A DNA stretch of 64,000 nt from Acidiphilium iwatense (lineage in GTDB: Bacteria; Pseudomonadota; Alphaproteobacteria; Acetobacterales; Acetobacteraceae): assembly GCF_021556475.1 (NCBI RefSeq), contig NZ_JAKGBZ010000010.1, forward strand, positions 48,056-112,055, read 5' to 3'. The notes under the pieces were generated by a model. The model had not been told where the DNA came from, searched no databases, and saw only the letters and a list, made by a program, of their open reading frames with translations. Positions 57,182 through 64,000 of the stretch are shown here, piece by piece; position 1 is the first letter of the stretch, and every line of letters starts with the position of its first letter. The position numbers were made by a program, and so were the translations under genes.

Positions 57182-58270
57182 TCAATGAGATGCGGCGGAG
57201 GCGCCGGAGGTTGCGGGGTTGGGCGCGGATTGCGGCACCGTGCCTGCACCTGCACCTGTCGGGGTCGCGGTTTGTGCCGATCCCTTGGTGAGCGGAATAT
57301 TGCGCAACACCGCGCCGGCGGCGCCGAGCGGATTGCCCGAAATCCCGTTTTGCACCAGCACCGTGCCGCCGGCATTGCCGGTGGTGAGGGTCAGGCCCGG
57401 CTCGTCCGGCACCGGCCAGGACTGGCCGGCCTTCAGCACGCGGCTGAACAGGATCGTGCCGCCGGTGCCACGCACCTGCACCCAGCTATCGGCGGTAGCG
57501 CTGATCACGAGCGGATTGGCGGCAGCCGCCGTGCTGCCGGCGGATGAAGCGCCATTCGGCGTGCCGGCATTCGCGGTCGAATTCGGGGCGGTCTGAGGGG
57601 TCTGGCTGGTCGGCTGCGTCGTTGTGCTGTTGGATGCGGTTACGACCGGCCCAGCACTTCCCGAACCTGGTGAACTCGACATACTGGATGCCGAACCGGC
57701 AGCGCTGGCGGGAGCAGTCACGGCCGGCGCGGATTTGGCGGGTTTCGGCTTGGCCGGTGGTGGCGGTTTTGGCACGGCCAGCGGCGCCAGCTTCGCCGGC
57801 ACGGCGGGCACCATCTGGGCCATGCGCAACTCGTGCTCGGAATGCCGATACCACAGGAAATAGGCGCCGACCGCGATCACCACGGCGAGAAACACGATCG
57901 CGCCGGGCGGTACCGCACGGTCCGGCACGGGTTCGGGAAAGCTGAGCACCGGCTGCTTCGCGCGGCTCATGCCCTCGGCGCGAAACCGGCGTAGAATTTC
58001 CTCGGGGTCCAGCCCCATCGCTTCGGCGTAGGAGCGGATGAATCCGGCGGCGTAGGCGGGGGCGGGCAGGGCGGCGAGATCGCCCGCCTCGATCGCTTCC
58101 AGAAAGGGCAGGCGAATTTTCAGGCGGCGGGCCAGATCGGTCAGCGTCCACCCAAGCCGCTCGCGCACGGCGCGCAATTCCGCGCCGACCCGTGCGGGAC
58201 CGTGCAGGTCGGAGTCATGGAAATCCGGGGTATTCACACCAGTGTCTCGGTCGCCATCCATATCATTCAT
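57182..58270 (-). CDS. rodZ: RodZ-like cytoskeletal protein (HTH, membrane helix, DUF4115)
   Basis: 362 residues. An N-terminal helix-turn-helix (HTH_25, [21 protein letters not shown]) is followed by a membrane helix ([18 protein letters not shown]), a Pro/Ala/Ser/Thr-rich linker and a C-terminal DUF4115 domain ([24 protein letters not shown]). RodZ binds MreB and helps keep rod shape. It sits 46 bases before ispG, a frequent pairing. Confidence 0.88.
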   Translation of the reverse strand: MNDMDGDRDTGVNTPDFHDSDLHGPARVGAELRAVRERLGWTLTDLARRLKIRLPFLEAIEAGDLAALPAPAYAAGFIRSYAEAMGLDPEEILRRFRAEGMSRAKQPVLSFPEPVPDRAVPPGAIVFLAVVIAVGAYFLWYRHSEHELRMAQMVPAVPAKLAPLAVPKPPPPAKPKPAKSAPAVTAPASAAGSASSMSSSPGSGSAGPVVTASNSTTTQPTSQTPQTAPNSTANAGTPNGASSAGSTAAAANPLVISATADSWVQVRGTGGTILFSRVLKAGQSWPVPDEPGLTLTTGNAGGTVLVQNGISGNPLGAAGAVLRNIPLTKGSAQTATPTGAGAGTVPQSAPNPATSGASAASH

Positions 58271-58405
58271 CGCGGGTCATCGACGTCTGGAAGCCGAAAC
58301 CTCCCCTGCGGCGGCATGATCGCATCCAAGCCGCGCCAAAAGGAAACGCCATGCCCGAGGCGTATGCCGCATCCTTCATTACGGCGCCAGTCTACCCGGT
58401 TCCAT

Positions 58406-60673
58406 TCAGATCGGCAAACCGTGCTCGCGCGCCCAGGCGGTGAGGGGGTCGCGCAGGCTCCCGCCGGCAGCCCCCGCGCGGCGCAGCTCGCGCAGCACCG
58501 GACGCAGAATGGCCAGATCGGTCGCGGCCAGCAAGGCCTTGACCGGCAGGATCGATGCGCCGGACATCGAGAGGGTGTTGACCCCGATCGCCGCGAAGGC
58601 GAGCGCATCCAGGGGCCGCCCGGCAGCCTCGCCGCAGATCGAAAACCCCACCTCTTCCTCGGCGCAGGCGGCGGCGAGCCCCTCGATCAGTTCGAGCACC
58701 GGGGCCGACAGCACGTCGTAGCGGTTGGCGAGCCGTGGGGTTCCGCGATCGGCGGCGAACAGGAACTGCATCAGATCGTTGGTGCCGAGCGAGATGAAAT
58801 CGGCCTCCGCCAGCAGGCCGGGCAACTGGAACAGCAGCGCCGGCACCTCCAGCATGGTGCCCACCTCGATCTCGCATGGCCCTTCGTTCAGCCGTGCCGC
58901 TTCGGCCTCCAGCAGGTCGCGCGCGGCGCGAAACTCGGCCACGGTCGCCACCATCGGAAACATCACCGAAAGCCGGTATCCCGCGGCGCCCATCAGCAGC
59001 GCGCGCAACTGCCGGCGGAGAATCGCAGGCCGGTCGAGCCCGACGCGCAGGCTGCGCCAGCCCATCGCGGGGTTTTCCACCGCATCCTCGGCCTCGCCGG
59101 GCAGCAGCTTGTCGGCGCCGAGATCGAGGGTGCGGAATACCACACGCTGATCCCCCGCGCGTTCGATCACCCGGCGATATTCGGCGGCCTGAGCGGCAAT
59201 GCCGGGAACCCGCGCCGCCGCCAGGGCGGCGATTTCGGTCCGGTACAGCCCGATCCCCTCGGCGCCGGTGCGCGCGAGCTGATCGAGCTCGAAGGCCAGC
59301 CCGACATTGAGCATCAGGGTCAGCCGCGTGCCGTCCAGCGTCTCGGCCGGACGGTCGCGATAGGCGGCAAGTTCCGCCGCGCGGCTGGAGCGGCTGGCCA
59401 GCGCCCGGTCGTAGAGCGCGGTGACCTCGGGGTCGGGACGCAGGATCAGCGCGCCGGACTCCGCGTCGAGCAGAGCCGGATCGCCTGGGCGCGCCGCCTC
59501 GGTCGCGCCGGCCTCGACCGCGAGTGCCGGAATTTCCAGAGCCCGCGCCAGAATCGCGGCATGGCCGCCCGCGCTTGCCTCCTCGATCGCGACCCCGGCG
59601 ATGCCGCGCCGGTGCCAGTCGAGCAGTTCCGCCGGCCCGAGCCGGCGCGCGACCAGGATCATCCCGCTCGCATCGTCGGGCTTCGGCGTCCCGGCGCCGA
59701 GGGCGGTCAGCATGCGCTCGACCATGTCCTCGATATCGGCGAGGCGCTCGCGCAGATACGGGTCGGCGATCTTGCGCATCCGCCCGCGCAATTCGGCGCC
59801 GACCTGATCCACCGCCGCCTCGGCGGTCAACCCGTCGGCGATGCCGGCGCGCACCCGGTCCAGCCAGCCGGTGCCCTGCGAGATCAGCCGGTAGGCATCG
59901 AGCACCTCGCGGGTCGCGTGGCCGCTTGGCAAATGCTCGGACATCAGCGCATCGAGGCTCGATTCCGCATCGGCCATCGCCTGTTCGAGCCGTTCCAGCT
60001 CGGCGCCGGGATCGTCGGCCAGCACGTGGCGCGGCCCGATGGAACGGCCGAACGGCAGGGCGGCCCCGCGCACGATGCCGGGCGCCAGCGGATGGCCGGC
60101 ATAGCGGCGCGACAGCGAATCGCCGAACCCGCTCGCCGGGATCTCGCCGGCGCCCAGCCCGCTCAGGATTTCGCCGAGCAGCATGGCGATGGTCGAGATC
60201 GTCTCGGCTTCGAGCCCGGAATAGGCGCGCGGCTCGGTGTTCTGCACCGCGATCACCCCGAGCGTGCGTCCGGCCCGGCGCACCGGCACCGCCAGCATCG
60301 ATGCGTAGCGATCCTCCCCGGTCTCCGGCCGATAGGCGAATTCGGGATGGTTCTGCGCATCCGCCAGATTGAGAAGCTCACCCTTCGCAGCCGCAAGCCC
60401 GATGATCCCTTCGCCCATGCGCAGCCGCGTCCGCCCCACCGCTTCGAGGCGCAGCCCATGGGTCGCCACCAGTTCGAGCATTTCGCCGGGCCGCGCGACG
60501 TAGATCGAGCAGACCTCGACGGCGAGTTCCGCGGCGACCAGCTCGGTGAGTTCGGCGAGGCTGGAATCGCCTGCGCTCAGCCGCTCGCGCAGCTTGGCGA
60601 ACAGCCGCCGCGACGCCGCGAACGGCTCGCCCCGGCGCTTGGCCCCGCCGTTACGCCGCCGCGCTTGCGGCAT
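58406..60673 (-). CDS. ptsP: Nitrogen-related PTS enzyme I (EI-Ntr)
   Basis: 755 residues. An N-terminal GAF domain (about 30-170) senses small molecules; then the phosphohistidine domain, where GHAAILARALEIPAL carries the His that takes phosphate from PEP; then the PEP-binding barrel (IGLYRTEIAAL, FRTLDLGADKLLPG, FISLGTNDLMQFLFAADR, FSICGEAAGRPLDALAF). It starts the phosphorelay to NPr and EIIA-Ntr, which are not in this window. ATG 60673 is preferred over 60703. Its start overlaps the end of the monooxygenase gene. Confidence 0.94.
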   Translation of the reverse strand: MPQARRRNGGAKRRGEPFAASRRLFAKLRERLSAGDSSLAELTELVAAELAVEVCSIYVARPGEMLELVATHGLRLEAVGRTRLRMGEGIIGLAAAKGELLNLADAQNHPEFAYRPETGEDRYASMLAVPVRRAGRTLGVIAVQNTEPRAYSGLEAETISTIAMLLGEILSGLGAGEIPASGFGDSLSRRYAGHPLAPGIVRGAALPFGRSIGPRHVLADDPGAELERLEQAMADAESSLDALMSEHLPSGHATREVLDAYRLISQGTGWLDRVRAGIADGLTAEAAVDQVGAELRGRMRKIADPYLRERLADIEDMVERMLTALGAGTPKPDDASGMILVARRLGPAELLDWHRRGIAGVAIEEASAGGHAAILARALEIPALAVEAGATEAARPGDPALLDAESGALILRPDPEVTALYDRALASRSSRAAELAAYRDRPAETLDGTRLTLMLNVGLAFELDQLARTGAEGIGLYRTEIAALAAARVPGIAAQAAEYRRVIERAGDQRVVFRTLDLGADKLLPGEAEDAVENPAMGWRSLRVGLDRPAILRRQLRALLMGAAGYRLSVMFPMVATVAEFRAARDLLEAEAARLNEGPCEIEVGTMLEVPALLFQLPGLLAEADFISLGTNDLMQFLFAADRGTPRLANRYDVLSAPVLELIEGLAAACAEEEVGFSICGEAAGRPLDALAFAAIGVNTLSMSGASILPVKALLAATDLAILRPVLRELRRAGAAGGSLRDPLTAWAREHGLPI

Positions 60674-61688
60674 CCGGCACGCATGCCCCGGACCGCGCCG
60701 CATGAGCGGCCTCGGCCTGGGCGATCAGCTCCGCGATGATCACGGCGACCGGCTGGATCGCGGTCACCATGCCGACCGACTGCCCCGCCATCACCGAGCC
60801 CTGCTCGACATCGCCGTCGATCACCGCGCGGCGCAGCGCGCCGGCCCAGAAATGTTCGATCGAAAGCTGCGCCGCTTCGCGGTCGAACTCGCCCGCCTGA
60901 AAACGCCGGAGCGTTTCGGCCTGATGGGCGAGGAATCTGCGGGTGCCGTCATTGGCCAGCCCGCGCACCGGAATCACCGGAAATTGCGCGTCGAGCTGCA
61001 CCGAGGGCACCGCGTCGCGCGCATTGGCGCGGATGAACGCCTGCTTGAACCTCGGATGGGCGATGCTCTCGGTCGCGGCGGCGAAGCGGGTGCCGAGCTG
61101 CGCGCCCGAAGCGCCCATTTCCAGGAAGGCCAGGATCGCCTCGCCGCGCCCGATGCCGCCGGCGACGAAGACCGGCACCTCACGCACCGTAGGCAAAATC
61201 TCCTGCGCCAGAACCGCGAGGGATACCGGGCCGATATGCCCGCCGGCCTCGGAGCCCTCGATCACCAGCGCGTCGGCGCCGATCCTGATCAGCCGCTTCG
61301 CGAGCACCAGCGCCGGCGCGAAGCCGATCAGCCGGGCCCCGCCATCCTTCACCGCGCGCACCGCCGATGCCGTGGGCACGCCGCCCGCGAGCACCACGTG
61401 GCTCACCTTGTGGGCGACGCACACACCGATCAGTTCGTCGAGCTGCGGATGCATGGTGATCAGATTGACGCCGAACGGCTTGTCGGTCAGCGCCTGGGTC
61501 GCGGCGATCTCGGCATCGAGCAGCGCCGGGGTCATCGAGCCGCAGGCGATCACTCCGAACCCGCCGGCGTTGGAAATCGCCGAAACCAGATGCCGCTCGC
61601 TCACCCAGCTCATCGCCCCGCCCATGATGGCGGTTCTGGTGCCGAGGAAGGCGCAGCCGCGCGCCCAGAGATGGTCGAGAACCGACAT
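60651..61688 (-). CDS. Nitronate monooxygenase-like flavoprotein
   Basis: 345 residues of the 2-nitropropane dioxygenase/FabK-like TIM barrel family. FMN and active-site motifs: AIMGGAMSWVSERHLVSAISNAGGFGVI (in two pieces), IEGSEAGGHIG with the catalytic His, and VFVAGGIGRGEAILAFLEMGASGAQLGTRF. The physiological substrate of such genes is often uncertain. ATG 61688 fits homologues. A GTG at 61715 overlaps the lysC stop (GTGA) and could allow coupled translation. It lies between lysC and ptsP. Confidence 0.87.
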   Translation of the reverse strand: MSVLDHLWARGCAFLGTRTAIMGGAMSWVSERHLVSAISNAGGFGVIACGSMTPALLDAEIAATQALTDKPFGVNLITMHPQLDELIGVCVAHKVSHVVLAGGVPTASAVRAVKDGGARLIGFAPALVLAKRLIRIGADALVIEGSEAGGHIGPVSLAVLAQEILPTVREVPVFVAGGIGRGEAILAFLEMGASGAQLGTRFAAATESIAHPRFKQAFIRANARDAVPSVQLDAQFPVIPVRGLANDGTRRFLAHQAETLRRFQAGEFDREAAQLSIEHFWAGALRRAVIDGDVEQGSVMAGQSVGMVTAIQPVAVIIAELIAQAEAAHAARSGACVPDAASAAA

Positions 61689-61711
61689 CTTCGCCGCTTG
61701 CGCTGGCCGGC

Positions 61712-62929
61712 TCACGCGACGTCCAGCCCATAGGCGGTATGCAGCGCGCGCACCGCAAGCTCGGTATATTCCGCGGCGATCAGCACGCTCACCTTGATCT
61801 CGCTGGTCGAAATCACCTGAATATTGATCCCCCGTCCTGCGAGCGCCTTGAACATGGTGCCCGCCACGCCGGCATGGCTGCGCATTCCGACCCCTACCAC
61901 CGAGATTTTCGCGACATCGGAATCCGCCGCGAGGTCGGCATAGCCGATCTCGCCGCGCATCGCCTCCAGCACCGCCCGCGCGCGCGGCAATTCGGTCTTG
62001 TTGAGGGTGAAGGTCATGTCGGTCGTGCCGTCCTCCGAGACGTTCTGCACGATCATGTCGACATTGATGCCATTCTCCGCGAGCGGCCCGAACACGGCGG
62101 CGGCCACGCCGGGCCGGTCCGGCACGCGGCGGACGGTGAGTTTCGCCTCGTCCCGCGAATAGGCGATGCCGGCGACGATTTCCTGTTCCACGATTTCATC
62201 CTCATCGACGACCAGCGTTCCCGGCGTATCGGTAAAGCTGGACAGAACCTGCACGCGCACCCGCTCCTTCATCGCGAGTTCGACCGAGCGCGTCTGTAGC
62301 ACCTTGGCACCGACCGAGGCGAGTTCCAACATCTCCTCGTAGGTGATGTGCGAAAGCTTGCGTGCTTTCGACACCAGCCTGGGGTCGGTGGTGTAGATGC
62401 CATCCACATCGGTGTAGATATCGCACCGATCGGCACGGATCGCCGCGGCGACCGCGACCGCCGAGGTGTCCGATCCGCCGCGCCCGAGCGTGGTGATCCG
62501 CTTGTCCGGCCCGAGCCCCTGAAACCCGGCGATCACCGGCACCTGTCCGGCCTGCATCCGGCGGATCAGCTCGGCACCGTCGATCGCCATGATGCGCGCC
62601 TTGCCGTGCTGGCCGTCGGTCGAGACCGGGATCTGCCAGCCGGTCCAGGACCGCGCCTCGACCCCCAGCGTCTGCAGGGCGATGGCGAACAGCCCCACCG
62701 TCACCTGCTCGCCGGTCGCCACCACCGCATCGTATTCCCGCGCGTCGTACAGCGGCGACAGCTCATGGCACCAGTCGACGAGTTGGTTGGTCGCCCCCGC
62801 CATGGCCGATACCACCACCGCGACCTCGTCGCCCGCCTCGACCGCGCGCATCACCCGCGCCGCCGCGTTGCGAATCCGCTCCAGATCGGCGACCGAGGTG
62901 CCGCCGAATTTCATCACGATGCGCGCCAT
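61712..62929 (-). CDS. lysC: Aspartate kinase
   Basis: First step of lysine, methionine and threonine synthesis. 405 residues. The catalytic start IVMKFGGTSVADLERI, then TLGRGGSDTSAVAVA and CDIYTDVDGIYTTDPR. Two ACT domains at the C-terminus (about 260-405) provide allosteric control, as in lysine/threonine-sensitive enzymes. ATG 62929 is chosen because MARIVMKFGG is the family start. Confidence 0.96.
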   Translation of the reverse strand: MARIVMKFGGTSVADLERIRNAAARVMRAVEAGDEVAVVVSAMAGATNQLVDWCHELSPLYDAREYDAVVATGEQVTVGLFAIALQTLGVEARSWTGWQIPVSTDGQHGKARIMAIDGAELIRRMQAGQVPVIAGFQGLGPDKRITTLGRGGSDTSAVAVAAAIRADRCDIYTDVDGIYTTDPRLVSKARKLSHITYEEMLELASVGAKVLQTRSVELAMKERVRVQVLSSFTDTPGTLVVDEDEIVEQEIVAGIAYSRDEAKLTVRRVPDRPGVAAAVFGPLAENGINVDMIVQNVSEDGTTDMTFTLNKTELPRARAVLEAMRGEIGYADLAADSDVAKISVVGVGMRSHAGVAGTMFKALAGRGINIQVISTSEIKVSVLIAAEYTELAVRALHTAYGLDVA

Positions 62930-63029
62930 GGGGAGTCCGTTCGTTGCCGCGTATTGGTGAATATCGCCTGTGGGGCGCTTGCCCGCGCGCCCCGGCGCGT
63001 TCACATAGCGTCACGCAAGGAGCAGGGCA

Positions 63030-63764
63030 ATGCAGGATCGCGAAGCCGCCTCGGCGGGACAAGCGCGCGCGGATCGCGGCGAGGTGGAAAAATTCAACGC
63101 GCTGGCGCAACGCTGGTGGGACCGGCGCGGGCCGATGCGCCCGCTCCACGCGATGAACCCGGCGCGCACCGCGTGGATCGTGAACCGGCTGCGCGATCGT
63201 TTCGGCACGACAAAAATACGGGTGCTGGATGTCGGCTGCGGCGCCGGGCTGCTCGCCGAAAGCCTCGCCCGCGCCGGCTGCGCCGTGACCGGGATCGACG
63301 CGGCTTCGGACGCGATCGAGGCGGCGCGCGCTCACGCGGCCGGGCAAGGGCTCGCCATCGACTATCGCACGGCGGAATCCGACGATCTTCTGGCCGAAGC
63401 GAAAAAATTTCCGGTGATCACCGCGCTCGAAGTGATCGAGCACGTGCCCGATCCCCAGGGTTTTCTCGCCACCTTGGCCGGCTTGCTCGAGCCGGGCGGC
63501 CTCCTGTTCGTCTCGACCCTGAACCGCACCCCGCAATCCTATGCCGTTGCCAAGCTAGGCGCCGAATACCTGCTCCGCCTGCTGCCGGTCGGCACCCATG
63601 ACTGGCGCAAATTCATCACTCCGGCGGAACTCGGCGTGCTGTGCCGATCATCCGGGCTGCGCCTCGCCGATGTCGCGGGATTGGTTCCGGCCCCGCTCGC
63701 CGGCGGCTTCCGCGCCAGCCGCAACACCAGCGTCAACTACATCGCGATGGCTCAGGCGGCCTAA
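63030..63764 (+). CDS. ubiG: Ubiquinone biosynthesis O-methyltransferase
   Basis: Performs both O-methylations of ubiquinone synthesis. 244 residues. EVEKFNALAQRWWDRRGPMRPLHAMNP (over residues 13-39) is the UbiG start; the SAM motif is LDVGCGAGLLAESLARAG; ALEVIEHVPDP and GTHDWRKFITP complete the family pattern. It is preceded by AAGGAGCAGGG. It is divergent from lysC. Confidence 0.95.
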   Translation: MQDREAASAGQARADRGEVEKFNALAQRWWDRRGPMRPLHAMNPARTAWIVNRLRDRFGTTKIRVLDVGCGAGLLAESLARAGCAVTGIDAASDAIEAARAHAAGQGLAIDYRTAESDDLLAEAKKFPVITALEVIEHVPDPQGFLATLAGLLEPGGLLFVSTLNRTPQSYAVAKLGAEYLLRLLPVGTHDWRKFITPAELGVLCRSSGLRLADVAGLVPAPLAGGFRASRNTSVNYIAMAQAA

Positions 63765-63857
63765 ACGTCACGACGCCAATTGCAAATCCTGATCGCCGGC
63801 AGGTCGCGATACCGACCGGCTCGAAAGCGCATCCAGGCGCCTCCCGCGCCAATTTTT

Positions 63858-63880
63858 CCGATTCCGAATCGGGACACTAG
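63858..63880. repeat. Short palindrome and 19-bp fragment of the element A end
   Basis: CCGATTC-C-GAATCGG (63858-63872) is a palindrome preceded by a T-run, about 95 bases after ubiG. Overlapping it, 63862-63880 is the exact reverse complement of 39748-39766, the left 19 bases of the palindromic element A, ending in the same CTAG. The IS begins at this CTAG. Confidence 0.6.
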
Positions 63881-64000
63881 GGTGTGTCGTCAATTAAGCC
63901 AGATAGCGGTGGCGGTGAGGTGGACGCCTGCGAGGAAGTTTCTGGCGGTTTTGTCGTAGCGCGTTGCAATGGCGCGGAATTGCTTGAGTTTGGCAAGGAA
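63880..64000 (-). mobile_element. IS5-family (IS427-like) insertion sequence, end only
   Basis: After the dinucleotide TA (63878-63879) the sequence GGGTGTGTCGTC forms an IS-like terminus, and a transposase C-terminus reads into it from the right edge. IS5/IS427-type elements insert at TA-containing sites. The other end lies outside the window, so completeness and target duplication cannot be judged. The same GGGTGTGT ends the 45-bp palindrome at 11937. Confidence 0.75.
63890..64000 (-). CDS. IS5-family transposase, C-terminal end (partial)
   Basis: The visible 36 residues read LKQFRAIATRYDKTARN followed by FLAGVHLTATAIWLN and a TGA stop 10 bases from the IS end. This is the conserved tail of IS427-group DDE transposases, often encoded as the second half of a frameshifted pair. 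The rest is beyond the window edge. Confidence 0.85.
   Translation of the reverse strand, partial: FLAKLKQFRAIATRYDKTARNFLAGVHLTATAIWLN

Overview
This is a 64 kb piece of chromosome from a high-GC alphaproteobacterium, most likely an Acetobacteraceae member (Acidiphilium/Acidocella-like); the genus is my guess. The placement rests on a hopanoid RND transporter (hpnN), an alphaproteobacterial GTTC-N7-GTTC SOS box beside recA, the prfA-prmC-DUF4167 and rodZ-ispG-hisS gene order, ubiquinone synthesis (ubiG), and dense, overlapping high-GC genes. Most of the window is core metabolism and transport. Both edges cut genes: metK on the left, an IS5-family transposase on the right.

Layout. 1-6.9 kb: metK end, trmB, a complete branched-chain-amino-acid-type ABC operon with a Tat-exported binding protein, and an MFS carrier. 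7.0-11.8 kb (minus): ilvD, a small ribbon-helix-helix protein and hpnN, separated by long perfect hairpins. 12.0-18.7 kb (minus): a run of capD-like epimerase, DegT aminotransferase, proline iminopeptidase, a Rieske protein with an unfamiliar C-terminal domain, and a TAXI binding protein. 18.8-27.2 kb: putA followed closely by a second complete liv-type operon, which looks like an import-plus-catabolism unit. 27.2-34.5 kb (minus): alaS and recA, with a DarTG DNA-ADP-ribosylation toxin-antitoxin pair, a DUF616-like protein and a hypothetical protein between them. 34.5-37.3 kb: galM and an AidB-like acyl-CoA dehydrogenase. 37.3-39.3 kb: tRNA-Gly, tRNA-Trp, secE, nusG and an epoxide-hydrolase-like gene. 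This looks like the tuf-secE-nusG-rplK locus without tuf and rplK. 39.3-42.5 kb: a MaoC protein, a 324-bp tandem palindrome array, then galU-pgm. 42.5-50.7 kb (minus): murJ, trpS and a five-gene peptide ABC transporter. 50.8-62.9 kb: a phosphatase, then the minus-strand block lysC, nitronate monooxygenase, ptsP, rodZ, ispG, NYN protein, hisS, prfA, prmC, DUF4167. 63.0-64 kb: ubiG and the IS end.

The most unusual content is non-coding or embedded. (1) A 45-bp palindrome occurs twice, 5 kb apart, each time inside a reading frame. In galM it adds about 15 residues without breaking the frame, as Rickettsia palindromic elements do. (2) Two related CTAG-flanked hairpin elements, each with a 21-nt loop, form an exact 160-bp tandem duplication three bases upstream of a MaoC gene; 19 bp of the same end recurs next to the IS5-type element at the right edge. 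(3) Several TA-flanked perfect hairpins sit on stop codons, and one shares its terminal GGGTGTGT with that IS. Together these suggest a family of small non-autonomous elements that may be moved by an IS5/IS427-type transposase. (4) DarTG lies directly downstream of SOS-controlled recA. (5) An NYN-domain gene sits between ispG and hisS behind a 20-bp palindrome and a terminator-like leader hairpin.
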